DNA from: Bacteroidales bacterium
GTDB lineage: Bacteria > Bacteroidota > Bacteroidia > Bacteroidales > UBA932
Length of the DNA stretch: 64,000 nt
Assembly (NCBI GenBank): GCA_017439305.1
Contig: JAFSJK010000088.1
Span: 52,219 to 116,218 of the forward strand
Reading direction: 5' to 3'
Positions 16,731 through 25,265 of the stretch are shown here, piece after piece. The stretch's first letter is position 1. Each line of letters starts with the position of its first letter. Both the position numbers and the translations under genes were made by a program. The notes below the pieces were generated by a model, which saw only the letters and a program-made list of their open reading frames with translations, did not search any database and was not told the origin of the DNA.

Positions 16731-16752
16731 GTGTACTAATAAACTAATACAC
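16731..16752. promoter_or_regulatory. Probable GntR (YtrA-type) operator
   Basis: GTGTACTA and TAATACAC form an imperfect palindrome with a 6-base centre, placed 2 bases after the -7 box and 10 bases before the first gene. YtrA-type GntR regulators are known to bind such GTnTA palindromes, and the third gene of this operon encodes one, so negative autoregulation is likely. Confidence 0.6.
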
Positions 16753-16761
16753 GCAAAAGAT

Positions 16762-17601
16762 ATGATCGAAATCAACAACCTCGCATTCAGCTATGGCCCC
16801 AAAACCGTACTGAAGAACATCTCGATGAAGGTGTCCGAAGGCAACATCTACGGACTCCTCGGCGAGAACGGGGTGGGGAAGACCACCCTGCTGACCCTCC
16901 TCTGCGGCTTGAAGAAGCCCCAGGAAGGTACCATTCTCGTGGACGGTCGCAATCCTTTCGACCGCCAGCCGTCTCTCCTCTCCGATCAGTTCTATCTCCC
17001 GGACGAGGTAACTCCCGTGCATGCCAAGGCCATTGACTTTGCCAAGGAGCACGGTGTCTTCTGGCCGAACTTCGACCTGGAGAAGTTCGAAAAGATCCTG
17101 ACTGAATTCGAGGTGGAAGCCCAGCAGCGGATGGATGCGATGTCCGCCGGCCAGCTCAAGAAGGCCTGGATCTCCTTCGCGCTCGCGTGCAACGCGAAAT
17201 ACTATTATCTGGACGAACCCACGAATGGCCTGGATATCCCTTCCAAGGCCCAGTTCCGCAAGGCTGTCACCAAGTACACGGCCGAGGATTCGACCCTCAT
17301 CATCTCCACGCACCAGGTCCGCGACCTGGAGAACATCATCGACCCGATCATCATCCTGGACAACCAGGCCGTGCTGGTGAATGCATCGATGCAGGAAATC
17401 TCGGAAAAGCTCTTCTTCGACTATGGTACCGAACTTCATCCCGGCGCCCTGTATCTGGAGCAGACCCCTGGTGGGTGCATCCAGGTGTATCCCAATACGA
17501 CGGGCGAGGAGAGCAAGGTCAACGTGGAAGCTTTCTTCAACACGGTCCATGCCCACAAGGACCTCGTCAACCCCCTGTTCAACAACCCTGTAAACGAGTA
17601 A
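16762..17601 (+). CDS. ABC transporter ATP-binding protein
   Basis: The 279-residue ATPase has Walker A GENGVGKTT near residue 35, a signature motif MSAGQLKKA in the LSGGQ position, Walker B YYLDEPTNGLD, and the switch histidine in STHQ. It belongs to the two-component exporter type (YtrB/BcrA-like) that pairs with a separate permease. The start at 16762 (MIEINNLAF) is chosen because it follows the operator and begins the ABC fold. The C-terminal 60 residues are an accessory domain. The permease gene follows by 4 bases and a GntR repressor comes third, a layout used for antibiotic- or envelope-stress-responsive transporters. The cargo is unknown. Confidence 0.92.
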   Translation: MIEINNLAFSYGPKTVLKNISMKVSEGNIYGLLGENGVGKTTLLTLLCGLKKPQEGTILVDGRNPFDRQPSLLSDQFYLPDEVTPVHAKAIDFAKEHGVFWPNFDLEKFEKILTEFEVEAQQRMDAMSAGQLKKAWISFALACNAKYYYLDEPTNGLDIPSKAQFRKAVTKYTAEDSTLIISTHQVRDLENIIDPIIILDNQAVLVNASMQEISEKLFFDYGTELHPGALYLEQTPGGCIQVYPNTTGEESKVNVEAFFNTVHAHKDLVNPLFNNPVNE

Positions 17602-17605
17602 GGCC

Positions 17606-18424
17606 ATGAACGAAACATTCAACTTCAAGCGCTTCTGGACCTATTTCCAATACGACCTCAAGCAGATGTGGCGGAACCACTCGAAGGCCGCCATCATGAT
17701 CGGCGGTGCCAGCGCCATCTTCTATGTTATCTGGGTGCTCTGCGGTCTGGTATTCTCCCAACACTGGTCCTCTCCTGTCATTGAGGCCCGCGTGGTCATC
17801 CTCATTCTCGCTTTTGCCATCCTTGAGCTGTACCAGGTCCGTACCTATGGGCATCTGACCGAGAAAAAGGCCGGATCGTCCTGGCTCATGATCCCGGCTT
17901 CGAAGGCGGAGAAATTCGTGTCGATGCTGCTGATAACCACCATCGTCATCCCTCTCCTTTTCTTTGCGGTCTACTTCATCCTGGACGGCTTCCTGAGCCT
18001 GGTGGACCCGACTTACGGGAAGGCATTGTTTACGGGTTTCGTGGGCACGTACACCGAGATGATCCAGGGGATTTCCTCCCTCAGTGAGGTCTCTCCCATC
18101 CTCTTCACCCCTTCCAGCCTCATTTTCCCGACAATCATCAGCGTTTTCTGCAATTTCCTGTACTTCCTTCTTTGTGGAATCTGTTTCAAGAAGAACAAGC
18201 TCGTGGGCGCTATTGCCATCCTTTTCGGCCTCTCCATGGTGCTCTCGCTCCTGACCGGTCTCTCCATGCCGCATCTGTTCCGGAATTTCCAGGGGAACAT
18301 CGACGAATCCCAGTTGGCTGAGTGGGTGGTCCGCCTTGCGAACGGGATGACTATCCTTACCTGCCTCCTGACTGTCGGCCTGGGCTGGGGTGTCTGGCGC
18401 CGCATCAAAACCCTGCAACACTGA
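17606..18424 (+). CDS. ABC transporter permease
   Basis: The 272-residue membrane protein has about six hydrophobic segments: near residues 30-52 (AAIMIGGASAIFYVIWVLCGL), 62-80, 107-127, 167-192, 202-222 and 243-262. It lies between the ATPase gene and the GntR gene and should form the transmembrane channel of the same transporter. There is no substrate-binding protein gene nearby, which points to export or bilayer remodelling rather than nutrient uptake. Family assignment comes from topology and context. Confidence 0.85.
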   Translation: MNETFNFKRFWTYFQYDLKQMWRNHSKAAIMIGGASAIFYVIWVLCGLVFSQHWSSPVIEARVVILILAFAILELYQVRTYGHLTEKKAGSSWLMIPASKAEKFVSMLLITTIVIPLLFFAVYFILDGFLSLVDPTYGKALFTGFVGTYTEMIQGISSLSEVSPILFTPSSLIFPTIISVFCNFLYFLLCGICFKKNKLVGAIAILFGLSMVLSLLTGLSMPHLFRNFQGNIDESQLAEWVVRLANGMTILTCLLTVGLGWGVWRRIKTLQH

Positions 18425-18428
18425 AGCT

Positions 18429-18767
18429 ATGATTTTCAATACTGAAAAACCCATCTATCTCCAGATCGTGGATGTGATCTCCGACCGCATCCTCTCGGGA
18501 GACCTCAAGGGAGGGGACCGCATCCCTTCCGTGAGGGAGTACGGTGCCGACATCGGGGTGAACCCGAACACGATGATGCGTTCCTACGAGAAGCTCACCG
18601 CTGACGGCATCATCTACAACAAGCGCGGCATCGGGTATTTCGTCTCGGACGACGCCCGTGACACCGTGCTGGCCACCCAGCGCAAGGACTTCATCGAGAA
18701 GGAAGTCCCCGCCATCCGGCAGCGCATGCAACTTCTCGGCCTCGATTCATCCATCTTCAACGACTAA
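18429..18767 (+). CDS. GntR family transcriptional regulator (YtrA subfamily)
   Basis: The 112-residue protein has an N-terminal winged helix-turn-helix (YLQIVDVISDRILSGDLKGGDRIPSVREYGADIGVNPNTMMRSYEKL) and only a short helical tail of about 40 residues. That size is characteristic of the YtrA subfamily, which lacks a large effector domain. The start at 18429 (MIFNTEKPIYLQ) is the family's usual beginning. YtrA-type repressors commonly control the ABC transporter encoded with them, and a matching palindrome lies at the operon promoter. Confidence 0.93.
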   Translation: MIFNTEKPIYLQIVDVISDRILSGDLKGGDRIPSVREYGADIGVNPNTMMRSYEKLTADGIIYNKRGIGYFVSDDARDTVLATQRKDFIEKEVPAIRQRMQLLGLDSSIFND

Positions 18768-18771
18768 TCCC

Positions 18772-19467
18772 ATGAAACAGATCCTTTCCATAGCGGCGAT
18801 GGCGCTCCTTTGCGCCTCCTGCTTCCATGTCAATACCAACTTCAAGGGCACCATCAACGGCAAGAACTCCATTAAGGGCGAAGGCCCCGTCATTACCAAG
18901 TCATTCGACTTCAAGGATTTCGATGCCATCCGGGTTAATGGCCAGGCCGATCTGGTCTTCATCCAGGGCGAAGCCTTCGAGGTCACCCTCCGGACCCAGG
19001 AGAACATCTTCGACTACGTGGACTACCGGGTGGAAGGAACCACCCTCATCCTCGAGCTCAAGGACAAACAGACGGCCCGTGCGGAAGAATACGACGTGAC
19101 GGTAAAAGCCCCTGTTCTGAAGAAGCTGGAGGTGAACGGTGCCGGTGATGTCCGGATTCCCGGCGGAATGATGTCCGATGATGATTTCAAGGTCGAGGTG
19201 AACGGTGCCGGCGACCTGGATTTCACCAGGATCAGTTGCAAAGATTTGATTGTCAGGGCTAACGGTGCTGCGGATATCAATGCCATGGGCATCGACGTCC
19301 AGCGCGTGGACATCCAGGTCAACGGGGCTGGCGATGTCGAGCTCAGCGGCAAGGCCGGCCAGGCCGACCTGAACGTAAACGGAGCCGGCGACATCAATGC
19401 CACGGGCCTCACCGTGGCCGGCGAAGTCAATAAGAAAGCTTCCGGGATCGCCAAGATCCGGATCTAA
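18772..19467 (+). CDS. DUF2807 lipoprotein (GIN domain, beta-helix)
   Basis: This 231-residue protein has a lipoprotein signal (MKQILSIAAMALLCASC, lipobox CASC) and then a repetitive beta-rich domain of the DUF2807 family, also called the putative autotransporter adhesin head GIN domain. The motif VNGAGD or NGAAD recurs about every 20 residues (near 115, 141, 164, 186 and 206), consistent with a right-handed beta-helix. It starts 4 bases after the GntR gene, so it is the last gene of the transporter operon. Such proteins often accompany small regulators and envelope stress operons in Bacteroidetes. The exact role is unknown. Confidence 0.9.
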   Translation: MKQILSIAAMALLCASCFHVNTNFKGTINGKNSIKGEGPVITKSFDFKDFDAIRVNGQADLVFIQGEAFEVTLRTQENIFDYVDYRVEGTTLILELKDKQTARAEEYDVTVKAPVLKKLEVNGAGDVRIPGGMMSDDDFKVEVNGAGDLDFTRISCKDLIVRANGAADINAMGIDVQRVDIQVNGAGDVELSGKAGQADLNVNGAGDINATGLTVAGEVNKKASGIAKIRI

Positions 19468-19479
19468 GATTCCTTTTGG

Positions 19480-19920
19480 TTAAACATAATCGTTTTCCGG
19501 GGCCGGGATGTCGGGAGACATCCTGGCCTCTTTGCGCCATTGTGCCGGGGTTTGCCCCGTGTACGCGAGGAACTGACGGGAGAAGTTGGACCGGTTGGAA
19601 AAGCCTGTCCTTCGGGCGATTTCAGCGGTACTGGCCCCTGGATTCTCCAGCATCATCCGCTTCGCGTCTTCCAGCCGGAGCCGGTTCCGCCAGGTCCGGA
19701 AGTCGGTTTTCATCCGCTGTTCGAAGTAATGGAAGAGAGTGACGGTGTCCGTTCCCAGGTAGTCGGCCTCTTCCTTGAGGGTCCGGAAGGGGATCCGCCA
19801 GGAGGCCGTTTCCATCCACCAGTCCAACGCCTTCTGCAACCGGTCCATTTTCCGGTTTTCGTTATGATCGTTCAGGGTAAAGATGCGCCCGAGGCGCCGC
19901 ACAAGAGTCTCCATGCACAT
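19480..19920 (-). CDS. AraC-type helix-turn-helix regulator
   Basis: The 146-residue protein carries a full AraC DNA-binding domain in its C-terminal 100 residues. A first helix-turn-helix around LKEEADYLGTDTVTLFHYFEQRM is followed by LRLEDAKRMMLENPGASTAEIARRTGFSNRSNFSRQFLAYTGQTPAQWRK. There is no ligand-binding domain, only about 45 leading residues. I chose the ATG at 19920 (MCMETLV). The frame could extend to a TTG at 19956, and the ATG at 19914 is also possible. It is divergent from the aquaporin gene, which it might regulate. Confidence 0.85.
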   Translation of the reverse strand: MCMETLVRRLGRIFTLNDHNENRKMDRLQKALDWWMETASWRIPFRTLKEEADYLGTDTVTLFHYFEQRMKTDFRTWRNRLRLEDAKRMMLENPGASTAEIARRTGFSNRSNFSRQFLAYTGQTPAQWRKEARMSPDIPAPENDYV

Positions 19921-19961
19921 TTCCGGCCGCTTAGGCCGCCTGTGCAAAATTAGCAAAATCT

Positions 19962-19991
19962 TTTGATTGTCGTTAAAATTGTTTATATTTG
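19962..19991 (+). promoter_or_regulatory. Promoter of the aquaporin gene
   Basis: TTTG (19962-19965) and TATATTTG (19984-19991) are 18 bases apart, one short of the usual spacing. The start codon lies 27 bases further on. Confidence 0.55.
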
Positions 19992-20018
19992 AGTCACTAA
20001 ACCATAACTTTTTTATTT

Positions 20019-20702
20019 ATGAAGAAGTACATTGCTGAATGCGTGGGCACATTCGTCCTCACATTCCTGGGCTGCGGAACGGCGATGTTCCTCGGCTGCG
20101 GTGAGCCTGCTGGCGTGGTGGGCACCGCCATTGCCTTCGGTCTCGCCGTGGTCGCGATGGCTTACACCATCGGCGAAATCAGCGGCTGCCACATCAACCC
20201 GGCCATCACCTTCGCCGTTGCCCTCTCCGGCCGTATGAGCTGGAAGGATGCCTGCGGTTATTGGGTGGGCCAGGTCATCGGCGGTATCCTCGCCGGTGCG
20301 CTGCTTCTGCTGGTCGTGAAGGCCACCGGAGCTCCCGGAGCAATGGGCAATCCTGCCGGCCTTGGCGCCAACGGCGTTGCGAACGCCGGCGGTGCGGGCG
20401 GTGCGTTCATCGTGGAGGTAATCGCCACCTTCCTCTTCGTCCTCGTCGTCCTTGGAACGACCGATTCCAAATACGGCGCCGGCAAGCCCGCCGGTCTCGC
20501 CATCGGTCTTTCCCTCATCCTGATCCACCTCGTGTGCATCAACCTCACCGGCACCTCCGTGAACCCGGCCCGTTCCATCGGTCCGGCCCTCTTCGCCGGT
20601 GGCGATGCCCTCAAGGACCTCTGGGTGTTCATCTGCGCCCCGCTCGTGGGCGGTGCCCTCAGCGCCCTTGTGTGGAAGGGAATGGTCCCGAAGGAGAAGT
20701 AA
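20019..20702 (+). CDS. aqpZ: Aquaporin Z-type water channel
   Basis: The 227-residue inner-membrane protein has six membrane segments and both NPA half-helices, HINPAITF near residue 63 and SVNPARSI near 184. The selectivity filter residues of water-specific AqpZ can be read: a histidine in LIHLVCINLTG, the threonine of TGTSVNPARS and the arginine directly after the second NPA. This favours water over glycerol. Glycine and alanine-rich insertions (GAPGAMGNPAGLGANGVANAGG) form the periplasmic loop. It is monocistronic, bounded by its own promoter and a terminator. Confidence 0.95.
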   Translation: MKKYIAECVGTFVLTFLGCGTAMFLGCGEPAGVVGTAIAFGLAVVAMAYTIGEISGCHINPAITFAVALSGRMSWKDACGYWVGQVIGGILAGALLLLVVKATGAPGAMGNPAGLGANGVANAGGAGGAFIVEVIATFLFVLVVLGTTDSKYGAGKPAGLAIGLSLILIHLVCINLTGTSVNPARSIGPALFAGGDALKDLWVFICAPLVGGALSALVWKGMVPKEK

Positions 20703-20723
20703 GCCCATTCTTCACTGGTTTAA

Positions 20724-20754
20724 GGCCAGGCCCACGCGGGTCTGGTCTTTTTTT
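20724..20754 (+). terminator. Rho-independent terminator of aqpZ
   Basis: AGGCCAGGCCC (20724-20734) pairs with GGGTCTGGTCT (20739-20749), with two G-T wobbles, and is followed by a T-run to 20754. Confidence 0.85.
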
Positions 20755-20785
20755 ATTATCTTTGTGCGATTAATCAAGATTGCGT

Positions 20786-22123
20786 ATGTTTGAGAATCTG
20801 AGCGAGAGACTGGAGCGGTCTTTCAAGATACTGAAGGGTGAAGGGAAGATCACCGAGATCAATGTGGCGGAGACCGTCAAGGACATCCGCAAGGCCCTGC
20901 TGGACGCCGACGTAAGCTACAAGGTGGCCAAGGACTTCTGCAACCGCGTGAAGGACAAGGCCATCGGCGCGAATGTCCTGACGGCGGTGAAGCCGCAGCA
21001 GATGATGATCAAGATCATGCACGACGAACTCGCCGAGTTCATGGGCTCCGAGGCGCAGGATATCAACGTCAAAGGGAATCCGGGCGTCGTGCTGGTCGCC
21101 GGCCTGAATGGTTCCGGTAAGACCACTTTCTCCGGAAAGCTGGCCATCCACATCAAGTCCAAGCGGGGCATGAAAGTCCTGCTCGCCGCCTGCGATACGT
21201 TCCGTCCGGCGGCCATCGAGCAGTTGAAGGTGCTCGGTGAGGGCATCGGCGTCCCCGTCTATACCGAGGAAGGGGAGAAGGATCCGATCAAGATCGCCCA
21301 GGCTGCCATCGCGAAGGCCAAGTCCGAAGGTTACAGCGTCGTCATCGTCGATACCGCCGGCCGGCTGGCCGTCGACCAGCAGCTGATGGACGAGATTTCC
21401 GCCCTGCACCAGGCCGTCCGGCCTACGGAAACCCTCTTTGTCGTGGATGCGATGACCGGACAGGATGCCGTGGAAACCGCGAAGGCTTTCAACGACCGGC
21501 TGGATTTCGACGGCGTTGTCCTGACCAAGATGGACGGCGATACCCGCGGCGGTGCCGCCCTTTCCATCAAGGCCGTCGTCGGCAAGCCCATCAAGTTTGT
21601 CTCCTCTGGCGAGAAGATGGAGGCGCTGGACGTCTTCCATCCGAACCGGATCGCGGACAGGATCCTGGGCATGGGCGATGTGGTTTCCCTCGTGGAGAAA
21701 GCCCAGGAGCAGTTTGACGAAAAGCAGGCCCGTGAGTTGCGGAAGAAGATGGCGAAGGACCAGTTCACCCTCTGGGACTTCTACCAGCAGATCCAGCAGG
21801 TCAAGAAGATGGGCAACATCAAGGACCTCGCCGGCATGATCCCGGGGGTGGGAAAGGCCATCAAGGACGTCGACATCGACAATGACAAGGCCTTCAAGAC
21901 CACCGAGGCCATCATCCTCTCGATGACGCAGAAGGAGCGCGAGCATCCGGAGATCATCAACGGCTCCCGCCGCAAGCGCATCGCCGACGGTTCGGGCACG
22001 TCCCTGCAGGAAGTGAACCGGCTTCTCAAGCAGTTCGAGGGTACCCGGAAGATGATGAAGGGCGCGATGACCGGAAACCTGATGCAGCGGATGGGCGGCA
22101 TGCCGGGTATGCGCAGACACTAA
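20786..22123 (+). CDS. ffh: Signal recognition particle GTPase Ffh (SRP54)
   Basis: Ffh binds 4.5S RNA and signal sequences and delivers ribosomes to the membrane. The 445 residues contain the N domain, then the GTPase G domain with GLNGSGKTTFSGKLA, DTFRPAAIEQL, DTAGRLAVD and TKMDGD, and the methionine-rich M domain (MIPGVGKA, then IINGSRRKRIADGSGTS and the ending MQRMGGMPGM). The ATG at 20786 (MFENLSERL) is the normal start; a TTG two codons upstream is unlikely. A TATCTTTG -7 element lies at 20757-20764. Confidence 0.97.
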   Translation: MFENLSERLERSFKILKGEGKITEINVAETVKDIRKALLDADVSYKVAKDFCNRVKDKAIGANVLTAVKPQQMMIKIMHDELAEFMGSEAQDINVKGNPGVVLVAGLNGSGKTTFSGKLAIHIKSKRGMKVLLAACDTFRPAAIEQLKVLGEGIGVPVYTEEGEKDPIKIAQAAIAKAKSEGYSVVIVDTAGRLAVDQQLMDEISALHQAVRPTETLFVVDAMTGQDAVETAKAFNDRLDFDGVVLTKMDGDTRGGAALSIKAVVGKPIKFVSSGEKMEALDVFHPNRIADRILGMGDVVSLVEKAQEQFDEKQARELRKKMAKDQFTLWDFYQQIQQVKKMGNIKDLAGMIPGVGKAIKDVDIDNDKAFKTTEAIILSMTQKEREHPEIINGSRRKRIADGSGTSLQEVNRLLKQFEGTRKMMKGAMTGNLMQRMGGMPGMRRH

Positions 22124-22135
22124 TTCTTCGACGAT

Positions 22136-22636
22136 ATGAAAAAGTGGTTATTCACGCTTCTGGCCGCGGCTCTGACGGTTGCGGGATGCGGTGTCCTCTC
22201 CACCGAGACGCGGGAGGAAAGGGCCGCCCGGGAAATCCGGGAGGCGCAGCTGGTCCGGGAATACGTCCAGTCCGGCAATTTCAAGATACGCATCGACCGG
22301 ATGTATCCTGCGCGGGGCATGTCCCGGTCGGTGACTGATTATTCCGTGGAAGTCAAGGACGGGGTGCTGAATTCCTACCTGCCTTATTTCGGAGAGGTCT
22401 GGCGTGCTCCGTACGGCGGTGGCCACGGCCTGAACTTCAAGGCCGACATCGGGCATTATTCCGTGGAGCAGACCCGCAGGGACGGCTATGACATCCGGAT
22501 CTTCGTCAAGACCGACGAGGACGAGCACTGGTATCTCCTGACGGTCTTCGACAACGGCCGGGTCTCGCTGGATGTCCATTCGGTGAACCGGGACCGTATC
22601 TCCTATTCCGGCGAGGTGGAATTCCCGCTCGAATAG
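22136..22636 (+). CDS. DUF4251 lipoprotein
   Basis: This 166-residue protein has a lipoprotein leader (MKKWLFTLLAAALTVAGC) and a DUF4251 domain: FKIRIDRMYPARGMSRSVTDYSVEVKDGVLNSYLPYFGEVWRAPYG is cut here into its parts as NFKIRIDRMYPARG, SVEVKDGVLNSYLPYFG and GLNFKADIGHYSVEQTRRDG, then a beta-rich end. The family is common in Bacteroidetes and of unknown function. It starts 12 bases after ffh. Its last 34 bases overlap the convergent GSCFA gene, which fixes both ends. Confidence 0.88.
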   Translation: MKKWLFTLLAAALTVAGCGVLSTETREERAAREIREAQLVREYVQSGNFKIRIDRMYPARGMSRSVTDYSVEVKDGVLNSYLPYFGEVWRAPYGGGHGLNFKADIGHYSVEQTRRDGYDIRIFVKTDEDEHWYLLTVFDNGRVSLDVHSVNRDRISYSGEVEFPLE

Positions 22637-23469
22637 AACGGCTGGTGCCGGGAACGGCGCCACTCCTGCATCCTTTTCTCATACAGGTCCCATTCCCGGG
22701 TGGGAAGGGCCCATTCGATGAAGCGGTCGCACAGATAGTCGGCCGCTTGTTTCGTCGGATGGACCATGTCCTCCGCCCACCAGCGGTAGTCGCGCAGTTC
22801 ATCCATCATGATTTCATAGGAAGGGAAGTAGGGGAGACCTTCTGTGGCAAGCAGCAAAGTGCTCTTGGACAATTGGTTGCCGTGTGCTCCGTCGGCAAGA
22901 TGCCGGATCGGGCTGACGGTGAAGATGAATTGTTTGCCGGGATGGCGGGTGACGATTCCCTGCAGGATGGCGGCGGTCAGCGGAACCGTCAGCCGGTAGC
23001 GGGTGAATTCGGCGGCCGGCCGCTTGAGGCAGTTGGCGACGGTCTCGCCGGTCTCATTGAACCGGAATGCCCAGGCAGCTCCGAGCGTGATGATGACACG
23101 CGTACAGTCCTTCCAAAAGGCGGAGGCTGTTTCCAGCGACCTGTTTGCGTTCTCCAGAAACTCCTCGGCCGAGTCCCTCGCGAAGGACGTGTGATGCCAG
23201 AAAGAACAGTATTTTCCGGCATTTGCGCCCATTTCCACGACGTCCTCCATCTGGAAAGGGATACCGCTGGAAAGCCTCGTGATGGCATTGCCGACGGAGA
23301 CCGGATTGTACAGGGTGCCGAAAGGATTGGCAAGGACCTTGAAACCGGCATCGGAGAGACGCTGGCCGATTTCCCCGGCGAAGCAGCTTCCGAGGACGAG
23401 GATCGAGTCGTCGTAGGAGATGGAGACCGGTGCCGGTTCCAGGGTAACGGGGGTCTGAAGTTTCATCAT
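22603..23469 (-). CDS. GSCFA domain protein (SGNH-type hydrolase-like)
   Basis: The 288-residue cytoplasmic protein contains the defining LGSCFAGEIGQRL block near residues 26-38, followed by NPFGTLYNPVSVGNAI and FTVSPIRHLADGAHGNQLSKSTL. The chain ends with a DMVHPTKQAADYL block holding the Asp-x-x-His pair expected of SGNH esterases. GSCFA proteins are predicted hydrolases with no proven substrate. The start may be 23469 or one codon later. The 3' end overlaps the DUF4251 gene on the other strand. Confidence 0.9.
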   Translation of the reverse strand: MMKLQTPVTLEPAPVSISYDDSILVLGSCFAGEIGQRLSDAGFKVLANPFGTLYNPVSVGNAITRLSSGIPFQMEDVVEMGANAGKYCSFWHHTSFARDSAEEFLENANRSLETASAFWKDCTRVIITLGAAWAFRFNETGETVANCLKRPAAEFTRYRLTVPLTAAILQGIVTRHPGKQFIFTVSPIRHLADGAHGNQLSKSTLLLATEGLPYFPSYEIMMDELRDYRWWAEDMVHPTKQAADYLCDRFIEWALPTREWDLYEKRMQEWRRSRHQPFYSSGNSTSPE

Positions 23470-23519
23470 GGTGCAAATGTACGTAAATTTCCCTATCTTT
23501 GCATGATAAGACCACTGAT

Positions 23520-25265
23520 ATGAAATCCAGACATTTCCTTCTTGCCGCCTTGGCCTTCCTGGCCCTTTCCTGCGGACACCGGCTCCGTGACGGAGAATAT
23601 ACCCTGACCATCCTTTCCACCAATGACGTCCACGGGACCTGGTTCGATTCCACCTATGTGGACGGCCGGACCCGGAATTCCCTGTTCGCTGTCAAGCATT
23701 ATGTGGACAGTGTCCGGACGGCTGACGGGGTGGACAACGTCCTTCTCCTGGATGTGGGTGACTGTCTGCAGGGGGACAATGCGCCTTACTACTTCAATTA
23801 TGTGGACACAGTCACCCCGCACCTGTTCCCCCGGTTGATGAAATATATGGGGTATGATGCCGTCGCCGTGGGCAACCACGATATCGAAACCGGACATCCG
23901 GTCTATGACCGCGTCGCGGCGGACCTGAAGAGGAACGGAGTGGATTTCCTGGCGGCCAATGCCATCCGGAACGACAACGGGAAGCCCTATTTCACGCCGT
24001 ACAAGATCGTGAAGAGAGCCGGATTGAGGGTTGCTCTCCTGGGTTATACGAATGCCAACATGAAAGCATGGCTTACGGAGGAACTCTGGAGCGGGATGCA
24101 TTTCGAGCCCATCATGGACGTGATCCAGGCCGATGTGGACCGGATTATCGCCAAGGAGCATCCGGATGTCGTTGTGGCGATGATGCATTCTGGTACGGGG
24201 CAGGGAGACGGCACGGTGCTGGAATCCGAGGCCTTGGATGTGTTCCGCAGCGTGCGGGGCGTGGACTGGGTCCTCGCGAGCCACGACCATCGTCCCCATC
24301 TGGAAGCGAACGATTCCTGCGGCTTCCTGAATTCCGGCAGCCACAGCCGCAATCTGGCCGAAGGAAAGATGCACTTGACCGTCCAGGGACGCAAGGTTGT
24401 CGCCAAGTCCTATGAGACCAAGCTCATCCCTGTCCGTGCCAACCAGGCCGATCCCGAGATGCGGGCGTATTTCCAGCCGGATTACGAAGCGGTCAAGGCC
24501 TTTACGCTCAAGGAAGTGGGCATCCTGAACACGGACCTGTGGACCCGTGACGCCTATCGGGGGATGAGCGACTACATGAACCTCATCCATACCCTGAGCC
24601 TGGGCTGCAAACCGGCCGAAATCTCTTTCGGCGCTCCGCTCACCTTCAACGGACACGTCAAATCCGGCATCCTCCGGTATAATGACCTTTTCACGATCTA
24701 TCCGTTTGAGAACCAACTCTTTGTCGTCAAGATGACCGGCGAGGAAATCCAGCGCTACCTGGAGGTTTCCTATGACAAATGGATCAATACCATCGCCAAG
24801 GCCGACGACCATCTTCTCAAGATCGAGGGCCGGGATGATTCCCGTACCCAGCAGCGGGGGTGGTCCTTCGTCAACCGTTCCTACAATTTCGACTCGGCTG
24901 CGGGCATCAACTATACGGTGGACGTGACGAAGCCCTTCGGGGAGCGCATTGCCATCACGACGACGGTGGACGGAAAGCCCTTCGATCTCCAGCGTGAATA
25001 CAATGTGGCGATGACTTCCTACCGTGCTTCCGGCGGCGGCAACCTGATGAAGGAAACCGGCATCGACACCGACCGCATCGAAGAGCGCACCGTCGCCCGC
25101 TATCCGGAGATCCGGAACATCCTGTACGACTACCTGATGGCCAATGGCTCCATCGATCCGGAAGTCATCGGAAACCCGGCGGTCATCGGTGGCTGGAAGT
25201 TCGTTCCGGAGAAACTGGCGGAGCAGGCGATGGACCGGGATATGCAGCTGCTGTTCAAGCGATGA
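23520..25265 (+). CDS. 5'-nucleotidase / UshA-type metallophosphatase lipoprotein
   Basis: The 581-residue protein starts at 23520 with a lipoprotein signal (MKSRHFLLAALAFLALSC). The N-terminal calcineurin-like phosphatase domain has the metal ligands ILSTNDVHG, LLDVGDCLQGDN, VAVGNHDIE, VVAMMHSGTG and LASHDHRPH. The C-terminal 5'-nucleotidase domain begins near residue 340, with the adenine-stacking region around FTIYPFENQLFVVKMTGEEI. It should hydrolyse extracellular nucleotides. The divergent promoter zone holds a TATCTTTG at 23494-23501. The next gene overlaps its stop by 4 bases. Confidence 0.92.
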   Translation: MKSRHFLLAALAFLALSCGHRLRDGEYTLTILSTNDVHGTWFDSTYVDGRTRNSLFAVKHYVDSVRTADGVDNVLLLDVGDCLQGDNAPYYFNYVDTVTPHLFPRLMKYMGYDAVAVGNHDIETGHPVYDRVAADLKRNGVDFLAANAIRNDNGKPYFTPYKIVKRAGLRVALLGYTNANMKAWLTEELWSGMHFEPIMDVIQADVDRIIAKEHPDVVVAMMHSGTGQGDGTVLESEALDVFRSVRGVDWVLASHDHRPHLEANDSCGFLNSGSHSRNLAEGKMHLTVQGRKVVAKSYETKLIPVRANQADPEMRAYFQPDYEAVKAFTLKEVGILNTDLWTRDAYRGMSDYMNLIHTLSLGCKPAEISFGAPLTFNGHVKSGILRYNDLFTIYPFENQLFVVKMTGEEIQRYLEVSYDKWINTIAKADDHLLKIEGRDDSRTQQRGWSFVNRSYNFDSAAGINYTVDVTKPFGERIAITTTVDGKPFDLQREYNVAMTSYRASGGGNLMKETGIDTDRIEERTVARYPEIRNILYDYLMANGSIDPEVIGNPAVIGGWKFVPEKLAEQAMDRDMQLLFKR

